A stretch of DNA of 64,000 nt. Source: Zoroaster sp. YZ-2022 (Eukaryota > Echinodermata > Asteroidea > Forcipulatida > Zoroasteridae). This document shows positions 9,050 to 18,943 of this stretch, piece after piece (position 1 is the first letter of the stretch; each line of letters begins with the position of its first letter). The translations under genes and the position numbers were made by a program. The DNA is taken from NCBI GenBank assembly GCA_029582265.1, contig CM055816.1, forward strand, positions 31,844,312-31,908,311, given 5' to 3'. The notes under the pieces were generated by a model. That model was not told the origin of the DNA. It was given only the letters and a program-made list of their open reading frames with translations, and searched no databases.

Positions 9050-9556
9050 CTTGTTGCTGATACGGAGTGTCGTGTGCGTAGAAGGCGTTTACTTTAAGTT
9101 CCACAACACTCCACATGCTTGATCACAAATAATGGCCGACGATCACTTTGTGATGCTTTATCTTTTTTTAATAGACTTAACAGAGTCACTCCGGATTTTC
9201 TGATGACCATGCATGACTCGTCTCGAGAAAAAGACCTTGCTCTAGACCTCCAGCACTAATAATAATAGGTGTACATAACATGAGTAAAAGGTATATCCAA
9301 TGGCAAAAGACAGCAGTCACAGAAGACTTTCATTACAAAGTGGTAAGAATAAATTCCAAGTGTCTCTTTGACAGGGGTAAATTGGGGCTTGGGTATAACA
9401 GAGACTTTTGAGATACTGGATGCATAGCGGTCCTTTTTCATTGTATTCTTCCCCTATAAGCGGTTGTGAGCATGCTAAAAATTAAACAAAAAATGGGATG
9501 TCACTAATGTCTCAAAAGTCTGGTCCCACAAAGTCAATACAAAGTCTAATACTCAC

Positions 9557-9629
9557 CCTTAACTCGTTTTTTTGCAAGGATGAACACCATTCTCCCCACT
9601 TGATGAGCACAACTGGCTTCTGACTGAAC
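9557..9629 (-). pseudogene. Small NLS-like exon (copy 1 of a duplicated exon)
   Basis: The exon runs from CAG|GTTCAGTC to AAGG|GTGAGT on the minus strand. The contig 2 allele (38802-38873) is 72 bp, phase 1-1, and encodes SQLCSSSVENG then CKKRVK. Contig 1 has one extra A in the oligo-A run (73 bp), which shifts the frame. It follows the catalytic exon of the recombinase-like gene and resembles the exon at 2770-2847. Confidence 0.6.
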
Positions 9630-10154
9630 CTGCACAAATAATTTGTCAAAATGTTCAGAGAAAGGATGGTTTTCCATTGTGATTCACAGCTACATGTACA
9701 TGTATTCCCAACTAAAGATTTTATGTGTACTTATTTCCTGATTATCCCATATGAACTCAAAAAGTTGGCCTGCCATATCTATGACATGGGGTAACTCATA
9801 ATCCAGTCCTTGAAATATTAAATTTCCACAATAATTTGAAGCAAATTGTAGGTGATTTGTATGCCTTATAGGACATGACAATTCATCGCCATAGCTGTGA
9901 CGTCACCCGGGCTAACTGATACAAGAAACTATATGCTCAACAACACAAATTAACAGTAAATTTTATGCAGCACATCCATTATAGATAACGTATTATTAAA
10001 TTTTAGCACAAATCTTCTTGGAGAAAACATGAATTGGGCATTATGTCTTCAGCATACATATATTTCTGCATGCATGGAGTTTTGTGGGCCAAAACCAATT
10101 CCAAAACATTTCTAAAACTAACCCTGGGCCAGTATTCAATTTCAGATTTATTAA

Positions 10155-10718
10155 CCCTTTCCTTACCATAGGCGACTTTAGTCGACCAAGCTTTCACACA
10201 AAAAAGCACTCAAGCCTGAGCACAAAGGCAATTTGTTATAAAGCTGTAGTTTTGTCCATGTTCACCCTCCATACCCAAGCTTACAATGGTTGGAAAGAGC
10301 AAGATCGGATCTTTCCATTGATGGTGAAATAAAATTAATAAGGTTGCTATTATGCAATCCCTTCAAACTGGAGTGGAAAGATCCGAAATGCAAAACACCT
10401 ACGGAGCGCCATGTGTTTGTGTACAAAAAGGTGTTTGAGTTTACAGATCACACTGAGGAAACAAAGACCGAGAACTTGGACATTTATTGACCGATCTTAA
10501 TGTTTTTTAGATTTTATGAAGAGGAATTCAATAAGTAAGATATTTGTTATTATTTATTTTGCTGTAAAACGATATCTTCAAGGTGATAATAGAGTTTGTA
10601 AAATTGGCCTTTGAGCACAAGCTTTCTGTTGTGTAAGAATGTGTGCTTCACGCTTGAGTGGTCAAACAATGCGGTCACCAGCAGTTGTTTATGTCAAAAC
10701 AATTCGGTACTGAGAGGG
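10155..10718. mobile_element. piggyBac-type MITE, TTAA target duplication, contig 1 only
   Basis: TTAA (10151-10154 and 10719-10722) flanks a 564-bp insert with ends CCCTTTCCTTACC and GGTACTGAGAGGG, which are imperfect inverted repeats (10 of 13). Contig 2 has the empty site, a single TTAA in the same context near 38180. TTAA duplication and CCCT termini are hallmarks of piggyBac. There is no transposase ORF, so it is non-autonomous. Internal blocks containing AAGCTTTC are also repeated in inverted orientation. Confidence 0.85.
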
Positions 10719-10826
10719 TTAACCATGAACAGAAACAAAATCCAAGCAATGGTACACAACACTACTTTACATGCTAGAATTTTGTAGATCTTTTGTTAAA
10801 AACCAACAATGACTTACCATGCTTAC

Positions 10827-11520
10827 CAGTTGAAGTAGATGCACCATCAATTGATGCCAGATAATGAGCAACTGATGTGATCTCTTTGACAGCTAATGGG
10901 CACTGATAGATGTTCTGGTTAATTTCAGATGAATGGCCCATGTGTTTGTAAAAAACACCTCGTTCATTTTCAGGAACATCAAGCAACGCATATAGAGTTG
11001 ATGCTCGGTGACGCAATTTTGTAGCTGTAATTAGATTTGGTTTCCTAAGATCGTCTCCCATTGACTTTGTTACCTCATTGATACAAAACCAGCCATGGAC
11101 ATGGTCTAGTGACATCTGAGTATATGGAAATAGGAAGACGTTTTCACGGGAAACACTGGCTTCACTTTGATTTTCCACCAGAGAGCCCGAATGGCATCAA
11201 CAGTATCCTTTGGAATAAGGCAAGGTACTAGCTTCTTTGAGCCTTTTCCAGACTGATATGCCAGCTTGTAGGTTTTCAACAGACATCTCTCCAGTGGGTC
11301 CTCCACAGATAAGATCATTTGAGGATCAACCCAGGCCTCACTTTCAGCATCTTGCCATTCGTCTAATGTCAGGTGGGATATGGCTCTCCACCTCGTCTGG
11401 CATTAAACAATGTAAGTCGAGATACAATGAGAGCTCTCATCTTGTTGAATACATGGGAATCCCATTTGATGTAAGGATCATTTAGGATCTTGTCTATGGA
11501 GTCAATAGCCAGTGAATTCC
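10827..11520 (-). pseudogene. Catalytic exon block of the tyrosine-recombinase-like gene
   Basis: It holds the DNA breaking-rejoining domain in pieces across frames: LTLFNARRGGEP (about 11384-11415), ILSVEDPLERCLLKTYKLAY, KLVPCLIPKDTVDAI, FLFPYTQMSLDHVHGW, TATKLRHRAS (about 11005-11035), then GHSSEINQNIYQ (about 10904-10935). The donor GTAAGC at 10821-10826 closes the exon. Frame changes after GGEPYPT and near 11180 prevent one continuous protein. Contig 2 carries the same block at 37376-38071 with different indels at the same weak points, so some lesions are allele-specific or are assembly errors. Confidence 0.65.
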
Positions 11521-11585
11521 TTCAGCTTAGTGACATCCTCTTCTTGTGGCATATTGCTTGGGGCTTTCTCAAAACTGCTTGCCTT

Positions 11586-12275
11586 TTACTTTCCAGAGCT
11601 GCCTGACTTCTTCCAAACATAACCCCAGTTTAGGTCCAGAACTGACAGAAACCGATCAACTTCTTCAGCAGCTCCCAAATGATCCTCAATGATGCAGTTG
11701 GCTTTCATCACTTTAGCTGCAGTCTTGAGCAGGTAGCCAATACTAAGCCTCCATCTAGCCTTTATCTTATCATCATCTTTCTTTGTCAGTTCATCAATAG
11801 CAGTTTCTAGATGTACAAAGTTCTGCCTGTTGATCATATCCTCACCACACATTTTATCAACCCCAGATACCGACTTAAACATGTACAACAAATTTCCCAT
11901 TTTTCTCATGTCATTCATTATCACATGCTTTTCTCGACGATAGGACTTGGACCAAAGCTTTTTACCAAGCTTTATAATTAGAGTGTCACTTCGACACAGT
12001 TTTCTTACATCATCATCTCGAAATCTGCCCAAAATTTATTCTTGAAATTTCTTATCTCCTTCATTGCTCTGCAATGCAACAAGTGACGAAACAGCAATTG
12101 ATGAGTGTTTCACTCCTGAATCAGCACAGTCTTGCTTGTGCCTCCATATTCTGTGCCGGCTGTAAAAACATTTACATCCGCCGCACATTACTTTCTCATC
12201 AGTACCTTGGTCGCGTTGTGATAGTATTGTGGCGGAAAAAATGTGAAGGGGGGGGGGTCGGGTCGACTCCCTCAC
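11586..12275 (-). pseudogene. Second-finger and helical exon of the recombinase-like gene
   Basis: The frame 12275-12036 gives MCGGCKCFYSRHRIWRHK then QDC (C2HC-like finger). The frame 12032-11586 gives a helical, charged segment with GKLWSKSYR-like, MRKMGNLLYMF and SIGYLLKTAAKVMKA motifs, the region before the catalytic domain in this family. An in-frame TAA at about 12033 (an extra codon absent from contig 2) separates them. The first ATG is not certain to be real, because exon 1 lies upstream behind the LTR insertion. Confidence 0.6.
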
Positions 12276-12358
12276 CGTTCGTCGTCGATAGCGCTGTCAC
12301 CAGGCGGAAAATTTAAAAGCCTGAACCACCGGAGTTCCGCCTCACCGGTTTAGTATCT

Positions 12359-13087
12359 CTAGTTGGCAGACTAGGGTCCGCTGTCAAAATATATGACCGG
12401 GTGAAAGGAGATCCTACACTAAGAATAAATTACTTGAAAGAGGAATGACTTAGAAAAGACACAGTAGGTTTGAATTCAGCAAAAAGAGAACAATTGTTTT
12501 ATTTACAAATAAACCACTTCTTCCTCAAAGAACTACAGATGTATTTACATTCTTAAATCTACAAGGCTCTCGATAAATATCTCAATTAATGCTGCCAGGG
12601 AAATAATTTACACTCCTACTAATACAGTCTCGTATAAACCTTAATAAACCTTAATTAATGCCAGGCCCTTCGCCTGCAAATCCACTATAAAAACAATAAA
12701 TAAGTGATACTAGGCTTCAACCTATAATATCCACTTTTCCTCGAAAAACTAACGAAGTGATAGGCCTACTGCGCTTTCGTAAGCTGACAACAGTATCCAC
12801 TCCTCAAAAATCCACAAGTGATATTAGGCTCCTATCGTCCTACAATATCCACTTAACTCTAAAATACCGAAGTAATACTGCGCTTTCATAAGCTAACAAC
12901 AATATCCACTCCTCAAAATTCCACAAGTGATACTAGTAGGGTCTCATCGTCCTACAATATCCACTTCTAACGTTATGACTGGAGAATATTAATTAAATCT
13001 ATTCCAAGATCTTTCTATCCTGAATAGACTAGTGTAAAACTACGGGGTACTTTACGAATTGGATGATCCTCTGCTCCAATATACAGC

Positions 13088-13142
<55 letters not shown>

Positions 13143-14745
13143 TGTGGACTTATATAGCGCACGTATCCACCAACTGAGTGGTGCTCAAGGCGCATTATAT
13201 TATTATCCCTGCTCATAAGGCTCATAAGGCTCATAAATCATTCCTGAAACCATCTCAGCTCCCTGGGGAGTATACAGCTCAATTGCTGCCATTACAGCGT
13301 ATATAGGGCTAATCAACCAACTCTGCCCTCACAGGTACCCATTTAACCCCTGGGTGAAGAGAAGCAATTATGGTTAAGTGTCTTGCTCAAGGACACAAGT
13401 GTCACGGCCGGGATTCGAACCCACATTCTGCTGCTAACACCAGAACTTGAGTCCGGTAAGCTAGACCGCTCCACAGAGTTCAGCTCCTCGAACTCTAGTT
13501 AATGGCTCCCCGAGTGTGCTACTCAAGAAAGTTTAACTCTGCAAATATTAATCTAGCACCACAGCTCCTCCAAGTTAATCTACAGCTCCCCAATAATTAA
13601 TCTAACTCCAAAACTCACCTGAGTTGCAATATAGCTCCCCAAAGATTAATCTAGCTCCGGAGCTCCTCTAAAGTTACTATACAGCTCCCCAATAAATATC
13701 TGGCTCCATCGCTCCTCCAAATTTACATCTCATAAAATGCCAAATAAATTCGGTGAATAATTAGTATAAAATCCACAATGTTTCTCTTCTCAAAGTTTAG
13801 AAAAAGAACTCCACATACCTGTATTTATCTCACTCAGGCTAGGCGATCCAACAATAATTAATTTGTATTAAATTTATAATTATATTCAGAGATCAGCAAT
13901 ACGAATAAGTCAAGCTCGAAGAATGATCTGGGTCAGGGTGATCTCACTCTGAAATTTGTCCTATTTATACCTTTTGAACTGCGCGCCATACGCGCAGAAA
14001 GTTCTCACGCATAGTAATTAAGCCACGCCCCTAAATTTCGGTGAGAGCAAAATTAGTTCACACATAACTACTACAAAACAGATCAGAATCATACATTTAT
14101 ACAGTTTGATTCCGAATAAAAGAGCTGAAATATCCTATGTAAATTATCCTTTCCAATAAATGATAGAATGAATTAATTAAGTAATACTATCCTCTAAATA
14201 ATTCCATAAATCGAGTTCCAGAATGAACGTAAACAAAGCTCATTTTCATTGACAAATAGTAAATGACATCATCTCATGAATATTTATGACTTTTCTCAAC
14301 ACTGAGCAGACGATAATCTCTATCGTTTTTTTACTTCATTTTACCATCCACAAAGTTGCATTCCAATAAACATCAAAAGAACAAAACCTTAAAGAGCATA
14401 AAATAATAGAATTTTCCAGTGCTAAAGATTTAAGTTTTCCTGCTCGAAAAACTAGATAATAATTTACAAACATTTCACCAATCACAGTACTTTCTTTTTC
14501 TTATATGAGACGCCATCTTGGATTAGTACGGTTGTGTTTACATGCATGGCGTGTGTGTATGTGACAGAATGCACTCGTGAATAAAAATAACACCTACACA
14601 AGAGTAGATTTATGCATCATTAAAAGTGGAAATAAAGACTCTAAAGTTACTGGAAATGTCACCGGAAATAATTACAGTTACTAGAAATTAATTATCAGGT
14701 AAGACTGACGAAAATGACTTTAAACCTAGGGGCATTTTCGTCACA
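12359..14745 (-). mobile_element. Solo-LTR-like element next to the recombinase-like gene
   Basis: On the minus strand it starts TGTGACGAAAATGCC and ends GTCTGCCAACTAG, flanked by the direct repeat AGATAC (12353-12358 and 14746-14751). A TATA box (GTATAAATAG, 13961-13970) follows a GCGCGCC-type upstream region, and AATAAA lies near 12497-12503, as in U3-R-U5. Inside are diverged short repeats built on GGGGAGCT/AGATTAAT (13500-13740) and GTGGATATTGT (12720-12970), plus a SINE. There is no internal coding region, hence solo. It sits a few bases after the exon 1 donor. Contig 2 has it at the same place. The AG end is unusual for an LTR, so a different repeat class is possible. Confidence 0.55.
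13087..13485 (-). mobile_element. tRNA-derived SINE with (ATT)n tail
   Basis: Read on the minus strand it has a tRNA-like head with A-box-like TAGCTTACCGG and B-box GGTTCGAATCC, a central block (GTCCTTGAGCAAGACACTTA... and AAATGGGTACCTG), then GCGCTATATAAG and an ATT repeat tail at 13087-13141. The central block is of the kind conserved among SINEs of many animals. It is nested in the LTR-like element. Confidence 0.8.
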
Positions 14746-14755
14746 GTATCTTTAC

Positions 14756-14968
14756 CTCTCCATTAGTCGTCACTCTTCTGATGTTCTTTTTATAAACCCC
14801 TTCTTTGCATATTTCTGCTATGGCCTTTATTCTTTCTGGTCGTGGAATTAGCTTCAAGACTGCTTTTACTGCTGCCTCTTTATGATGCCACCTCTTGATG
14901 TGGCGCAAAAGCTAATTTTGCATCTCGCCGCAGTAAATACAAGGTCTTAGTGGCTTCTTTTTTGCTTT
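14756..14968 (-). pseudogene. First recognisable exon of the recombinase-like gene (N-terminal finger)
   Basis: The acceptor TTCTTAG precedes AAAGCAAAAAAG and the donor is GAG|GTAAAG. The exon reads RPCIYCGEMQ, a stop TAG, LLRHIKRWHHKEAAVKAV and RIKAIAEICKEGVYKKNI. This is the CxxC...H...H finger followed by the helical module expected at the N-terminus of this family. Both haplotype copies share the stop, so it predates their split. An acceptor at the start implies an earlier exon that I could not find. Confidence 0.6.
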
Positions 14969-14969
14969 C

Positions 14970-15610
14970 TAAGAATGACAAAGGTTTGAGAAAATATTGA
15001 AATTATAAGTGTCGAGTTTTCGCAGACACATTGTTGTAATGTTAAACGGTTCAAATGGTTTTGGTTTAAATACTGGAAAGAGAAATGAAGTACCTCATCA
15101 TTAAGACACATTTTAGATTAAAATAAACATGAAATGAAGACTGAAGTGTTTTGTGGAAAATGATCAAATTTGGTAACATTGTTCTCCCTTTTCATTTATG
15201 AATGTGAATGAAAGGGTGATGAAGCTTCACTTCAGTCCAGGGCAGTCCCATATTAAACTTGTTTGTTTAAAACGGCTTCATAACACTTTTATTCCCATAC
15301 ATAACATTCATAAAGAAAGACTGACATTTATTCAACCTCCCAATATTTTATGCTGGTTCCAGGTTTTACCTTTCATCTATAATAAGCTCATTATGTACAG
15401 GTCAATAATAACAATAATATCTGCTCGATAATCCTCTTAGATGCAATGGGAGGGATGTACGTAGAATAAATTAAAATCATGTCTAAAAATGTCAACATTA
15501 CAGATCCCAAAAACATTTTTTATGGGGATAGTTTAAACTGTAAACTCCAAGGAACACGTGACTTCAGCAGTTATAGGTCACGTCACAATCCTCACTATAG
15601 ACTCGTAGTA
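14970..15610. other. Non-coding stretch shared by both haplotype copies
   Basis: AT-rich sequence matching 33120-33755 of contig 2 in reverse complement. Short open frames here have no recognisable protein pattern. Confidence 0.5.
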
Positions 15611-15615
15611 TATTG

Positions 15616-17281
15616 CAGGGCTCTCAAAAGTAGCCGGTCACCGGCGGCAAATCGCCGCCGGCTACTTTTCACCGGATGACCAAAAATATTTTTTTCACCT
15701 TTCTGTGAACTTCTCTGCAAAAAACTGATTCGCACGCGGTGCGATACGAAGTTTTATTTACCTGAAATCACGTCAAAACTAGTCAGTTTTCTCAGCGACA
15801 CGGCCGCAGCCATTATGTATACGCTCCCTTGCGCTTTGTGTAAGCTGTATCCTGATTAGTTAACGATGTTTCCTGTACTGTGATTCCATGTACACTTTTG
15901 TCAAACTGTTTGTGATACATTGTATCCATTCATTATTAAAGACTCAAATAGACCGGCTGCGGCACGTATGCTACAAACAAGTATCAAACTAGCTGCTCAG
16001 GATGGAATGTTTGCCTATTGTTCACAGTAATTGGGTTAGCGGGACCTTAAGTGCTGCTTTATGTCTGCACTGGAGTGTGCACCACGATGTGTAAAAAAAA
16101 AAGGATTTTATTTATAGGGGATGTCCACATTAATTGTTGTCCTAATAAAAAAAGTGGTGTTGAAATTGGTTTTGTTGTGTAATTATTTTGATGTGCCACC
16201 GACCATCCCTCAGCATATCGCCAACATTAACATTTATTTACCCACCGATACCAAGCTTTCTTGTGTATTACATAAATTTGCCGACAAGGTGACAGTTTGT
16301 TTCAAAAGAAATGCATAAAAAGGGAGGTGTTAAGTCGGTCATTGTCGAGTTCAGTAATGATCATGTCATTGGTGGCTGTCAATTTCCGATCGGTTCAGTC
16401 GCAAGGATCGGCAAGAAATATCTTGATATTCCGGCAACGTCAGTGCCGTACAAACGCGGTTTTCCGCACCGCGGGAAATGTCGTCACAGCAAAGCGGAGC
16501 CGCGTATGGCCTGATAACATGAACATGTTGGTATTCCTGGCAATGAATGCTCGCAAAACTCCCACCCCACCAAAGTGAACATGATTTATAACTTATCATT
16601 AAGTAACAATCAGTACACCGCAACCGATTTTGAACGAGAAATATTGGGTTCTGAAAATAATCTTAATTCTTAAAATCGTTGTTTAGTAGTAGCAGTTGTT
16701 GTTTTTAATTATTCCTAACTAGGTCTCTTATAAATTCATTCTTTCAGGAAACAAGGTTTATTGAAATTTAACTAAAGTTCATTGTGATAGAAACAAATTA
16801 ACATTCAAGTTCTGGTTTTATATTCGTAATATTTTGCAGTTTGTTAGTTTCGTAATATTAAAAAAAATTACTAAGCAAAGTCATGTCCTTATCCAAAGCC
16901 AACATAACTTACGGGATATCCTTATTTAGAAGACAGGGGCGCGGCATGCACAACGAGTTAGTTCCGCCCACATCGCCTTTGATCGACCAATGACATTCTT
17001 CAACACGTGTTTTGTGACATGAACGTCCATGTCAACTTTGCTATATGCATGTGCTCTGATCACTGTACTTCTGACACGTACACAGTCACGTATACGTGGG
17101 CCGCAAACATGCACCTCAGAGAGTACAATTTTCAAATTTTTCCGGGGGAGGGCCGCCGGACCCCGCCTTTCCCGGAACGCCTCGCGCATTCGGCGCTCGG
17201 CAAATGGGCTTTGTCCATTTGTCTGCACCCTATTACTTTCTTTCTTGTACCCTCCTACTCCTCTAAACTTTGAAAGCCCTG
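15616..17281. mobile_element. Non-autonomous hAT-type element with 5-bp target duplication, contig 1 only
   Basis: The ends are CAGGGCTCTCAAAAGT and the complement of CAGGGCTTTCAAAGT, flanked by TATTG at 15611-15615 and 17282-17286. Contig 2 has the unoccupied site (one TATTG, near 33110). Just inside the left end is a palindrome, AGTAGCCGG...CCGGCTACT. The length is 1666 bp. CAGGG termini point to hAT, and 5-bp duplications are known for the hAT5 group. No transposase pattern is visible in any frame. Confidence 0.85.
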
Positions 17282-17286
17282 TATTG

Positions 17287-18440
17287 GTAGGGTGGGGCGA
17301 TCAAAGCTGCAATTTATTGCCCATGGCGATGGTGCTATTTTTGCAGAAGTTTCAGAAACTGTGAAAATAAGACTGACAGAAATTGCTTTTAATATGTTTT
17401 AATCATTAAGAACGAAACTCGGCCTAAAAAGCATGCTGGTCCGTACAGCGGCATATGTTTATTGTAGTCTAGTTCCGCGCCTTGATATATGTTAGAGCTA
17501 GACAAAAACAAATATGGAACCAGTCAATGGCATGGCTGGGCTGTGTTCGTGTGAATGGATCAGGCTTGCGCTACATACATACTTCTACACAAAACTCCAT
17601 TATTAACGTTAGTAATAGACAGTGCAGCATGAGCAGCTCATGGAGGAAAGCACGGACTGCAAAGTTTTGGTTTGATGATCGGCCAACGTGATCATGAGCG
17701 AAAATGAAACCAAAAAAAAAAAAATTATGACAACATGAAGTCCTGCGACTTGAATCACCTTTGCCCTGATGCACGCATGGAGTTGTCTCCTTTTTTGCCA
17801 ATTTGAAATACTTACATTGTACCAAGAAGACTGAAACATCTGTTGGAAAATAAGGAGTCGTAAACATTATCAGTTAATCCCTACAGTCACTCTGCACCAG
17901 CCAGGCTGTCTTGTTCACCGTTTTGGCCATCCTTGTTCTAATCCCCTTGAATAGTTGAGCACTTCTTAATGTGTTCTCTGGGGCATTAGCATGACCTCTT
18001 GCATATCGGAATATACAGGAGTGGATTCCAGCACATTTTTATTGATCAGAGATTGGTAACCCAGCCAAAACCACTGAAAACCGAAGGATATTGGGAGGTT
18101 GGAATAGGCAGTCTTCCTTAAAGTGTCAGTGTCAAAGAATTCCACAGAATACAAGTTTACTTCATACACTTAAATATCAGGAAAAAATTTGCTTTTTTCA
18201 AAAATGCTCAGCTGTGTATGTATGAATGTTCATTTTCAATAATGGTACACTTAATAAGACATCTCCAGCAATCAAAGGTGGATTGTGCATGTACGCAGAG
18301 GTGTGTTAACAAAGTTGCGACTAGTCGAGTAGTCGCAACTATTTCTTCCTTGACTAGCTGAATAGTGAATTGTTACAGTCACCAAGTGTTAGTTTAATAC
18401 ACACAGCTACATTCATGTAAAACACGTTTCCTGTTTGTTT
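17287..18440. other. Non-coding stretch shared by both haplotype copies
   Basis: It matches about 32000-33110 of contig 2 reversed. A near-perfect palindrome of 26 bp, GTTGCGACTAGTCGAGTAGTCGCAAC-like, lies at 18314-18339 (and 32071-32096). No gene is recognised. Confidence 0.5.
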
Positions 18441-18528
18441 AAATAGTCTTAAGTAAGACTAATTGCGGTGACACCATGTGGAATCTCAAATGAGTAGTAA
18501 TTAGTTCTGAAAAGAACTGGAGGTACAA

Positions 18529-18568
18529 CTCGATGTTTCGATCAGCGTGCTCTGATCGTCCTCAGGAG
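18529..18568 (-). ncRNA. Hammerhead-ribozyme-like motif in the Penelope element 3' region
   Basis: On the minus strand the order is CTC, CTGAGGA, one extra C, GATCAG, a 6-base loop, CTGATC, GAAAC, ATC, GAG. CTGANGA, a stem and GAAA are the hammerhead core, and Penelope-like elements are known to carry hammerheads with very short stem III. Stem I is only CTC/GAG and the extra C may disturb the core, so activity is uncertain. Confidence 0.45.
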
Positions 18569-18943
18569 AATGCCAGACTCTGGAAAATGTTGCTGCTTAA
18601 GTAGACTGCTGGAGGATTAGTTCGTTGAGGTGCACAGGCGGGAACTGTTGAGACTAGGATCCTAGGGGTTGGGGGAGAGGAGTGTGTGCTCACTGAACTG
18701 AATCAGTTGTTAACAAGCACAGGGGGAAGGAGGGTGGGTGACTTAGGATATAGGAGATCCCTCAGTCTGGGGTGGGTTATGGACTTTGGATACAGAAGAT
18801 CCTTTAGTCTGTAGTATTGGTCGCCAAATGTCGCTGATGAAGAAGCCGATGTCCTGTGGCTATGTGTCGTGTTTGATGATCTCGATGACCTCTCTGATGC
18901 GTCTGGGGTGTCATGCGTCGATGGGTGTGATGAGTTGGGCTGC

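Larger units (their letters stand above)
2935..9086. mobile_element. Capsid-less Polinton-like element, intronic, present only in contig 1
   Basis: Alignment by eye with the contig 2 copy puts the contig-specific block between CAGTTTTGAA (ending about 2934) and CTTTAAGTTCCAC (from about 9080). Contig 2 instead has about 985 bp of unrelated sequence at 39350-40335. The block is clearly GC-rich from about 3057, unlike the AT-rich surroundings. It carries four open ORFs: Cys-rich protein (+), polymerase B (+), integrase (-) and a two-TM protein (-), with the two long genes convergent. There is no major or minor capsid protein, packaging ATPase or capsid protease. I cannot find matched long terminal inverted repeats: the right end lies only about 35 bp before an ORF and may be truncated. 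Only a weak similarity (TACGCACA) links 3260 with the complement of 9075. Confidence 0.8.
1103..14968 (-). pseudogene. Tyrosine-recombinase-like (Crypton-like) zinc-finger gene, contig 1 copy, degenerate
   Basis: Exons inferred from splice sites and protein pattern run right to left: exon 1 at 14756-14968 (finger CIYCGEM...LLRHIKRWH), exon 2 at about 11586-12275 (second finger MCGGCKGFYSRHRIWRHK-like, then a helical domain), a catalytic block at 10827-11520, then small exons at 9557-9629, 2770-2847, 1674-1773 and 1103-1231. The catalytic block has ARRGGEP (first Arg box), TATKLRHRAS (second Arg box) and HMGHSSEINQNIYQ (GHS plus Tyr). This matches the DNA breaking-rejoining tyrosine recombinase fold, in a two-finger architecture I recall as a multicopy animal family. 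Lesions include a TAG in exon 1, a TAA at about 12033 and several frameshifts. Whether the family is a Crypton-type transposon or a host gene is open. The Polinton-like element lies between the 9557 and 2770 exons. Confidence 0.7.

Noticed and set aside
3057..9080. Long terminal inverted repeats of a classical Polinton
   Set aside because: Only a short TACGCACA similarity was found between the two ends; too weak to call.
13380..13485. tRNA gene suggested by an intact B box
   Set aside because: No cloverleaf with matching acceptor ends; the A and B boxes belong to the SINE head, followed by the SINE body and ATT tail.
12359..14745. Interpreting the LTR-like block as a host promoter only
   Set aside because: The direct repeat AGATAC at both borders and U3-R-like signals favour an inserted element, though I keep confidence moderate.
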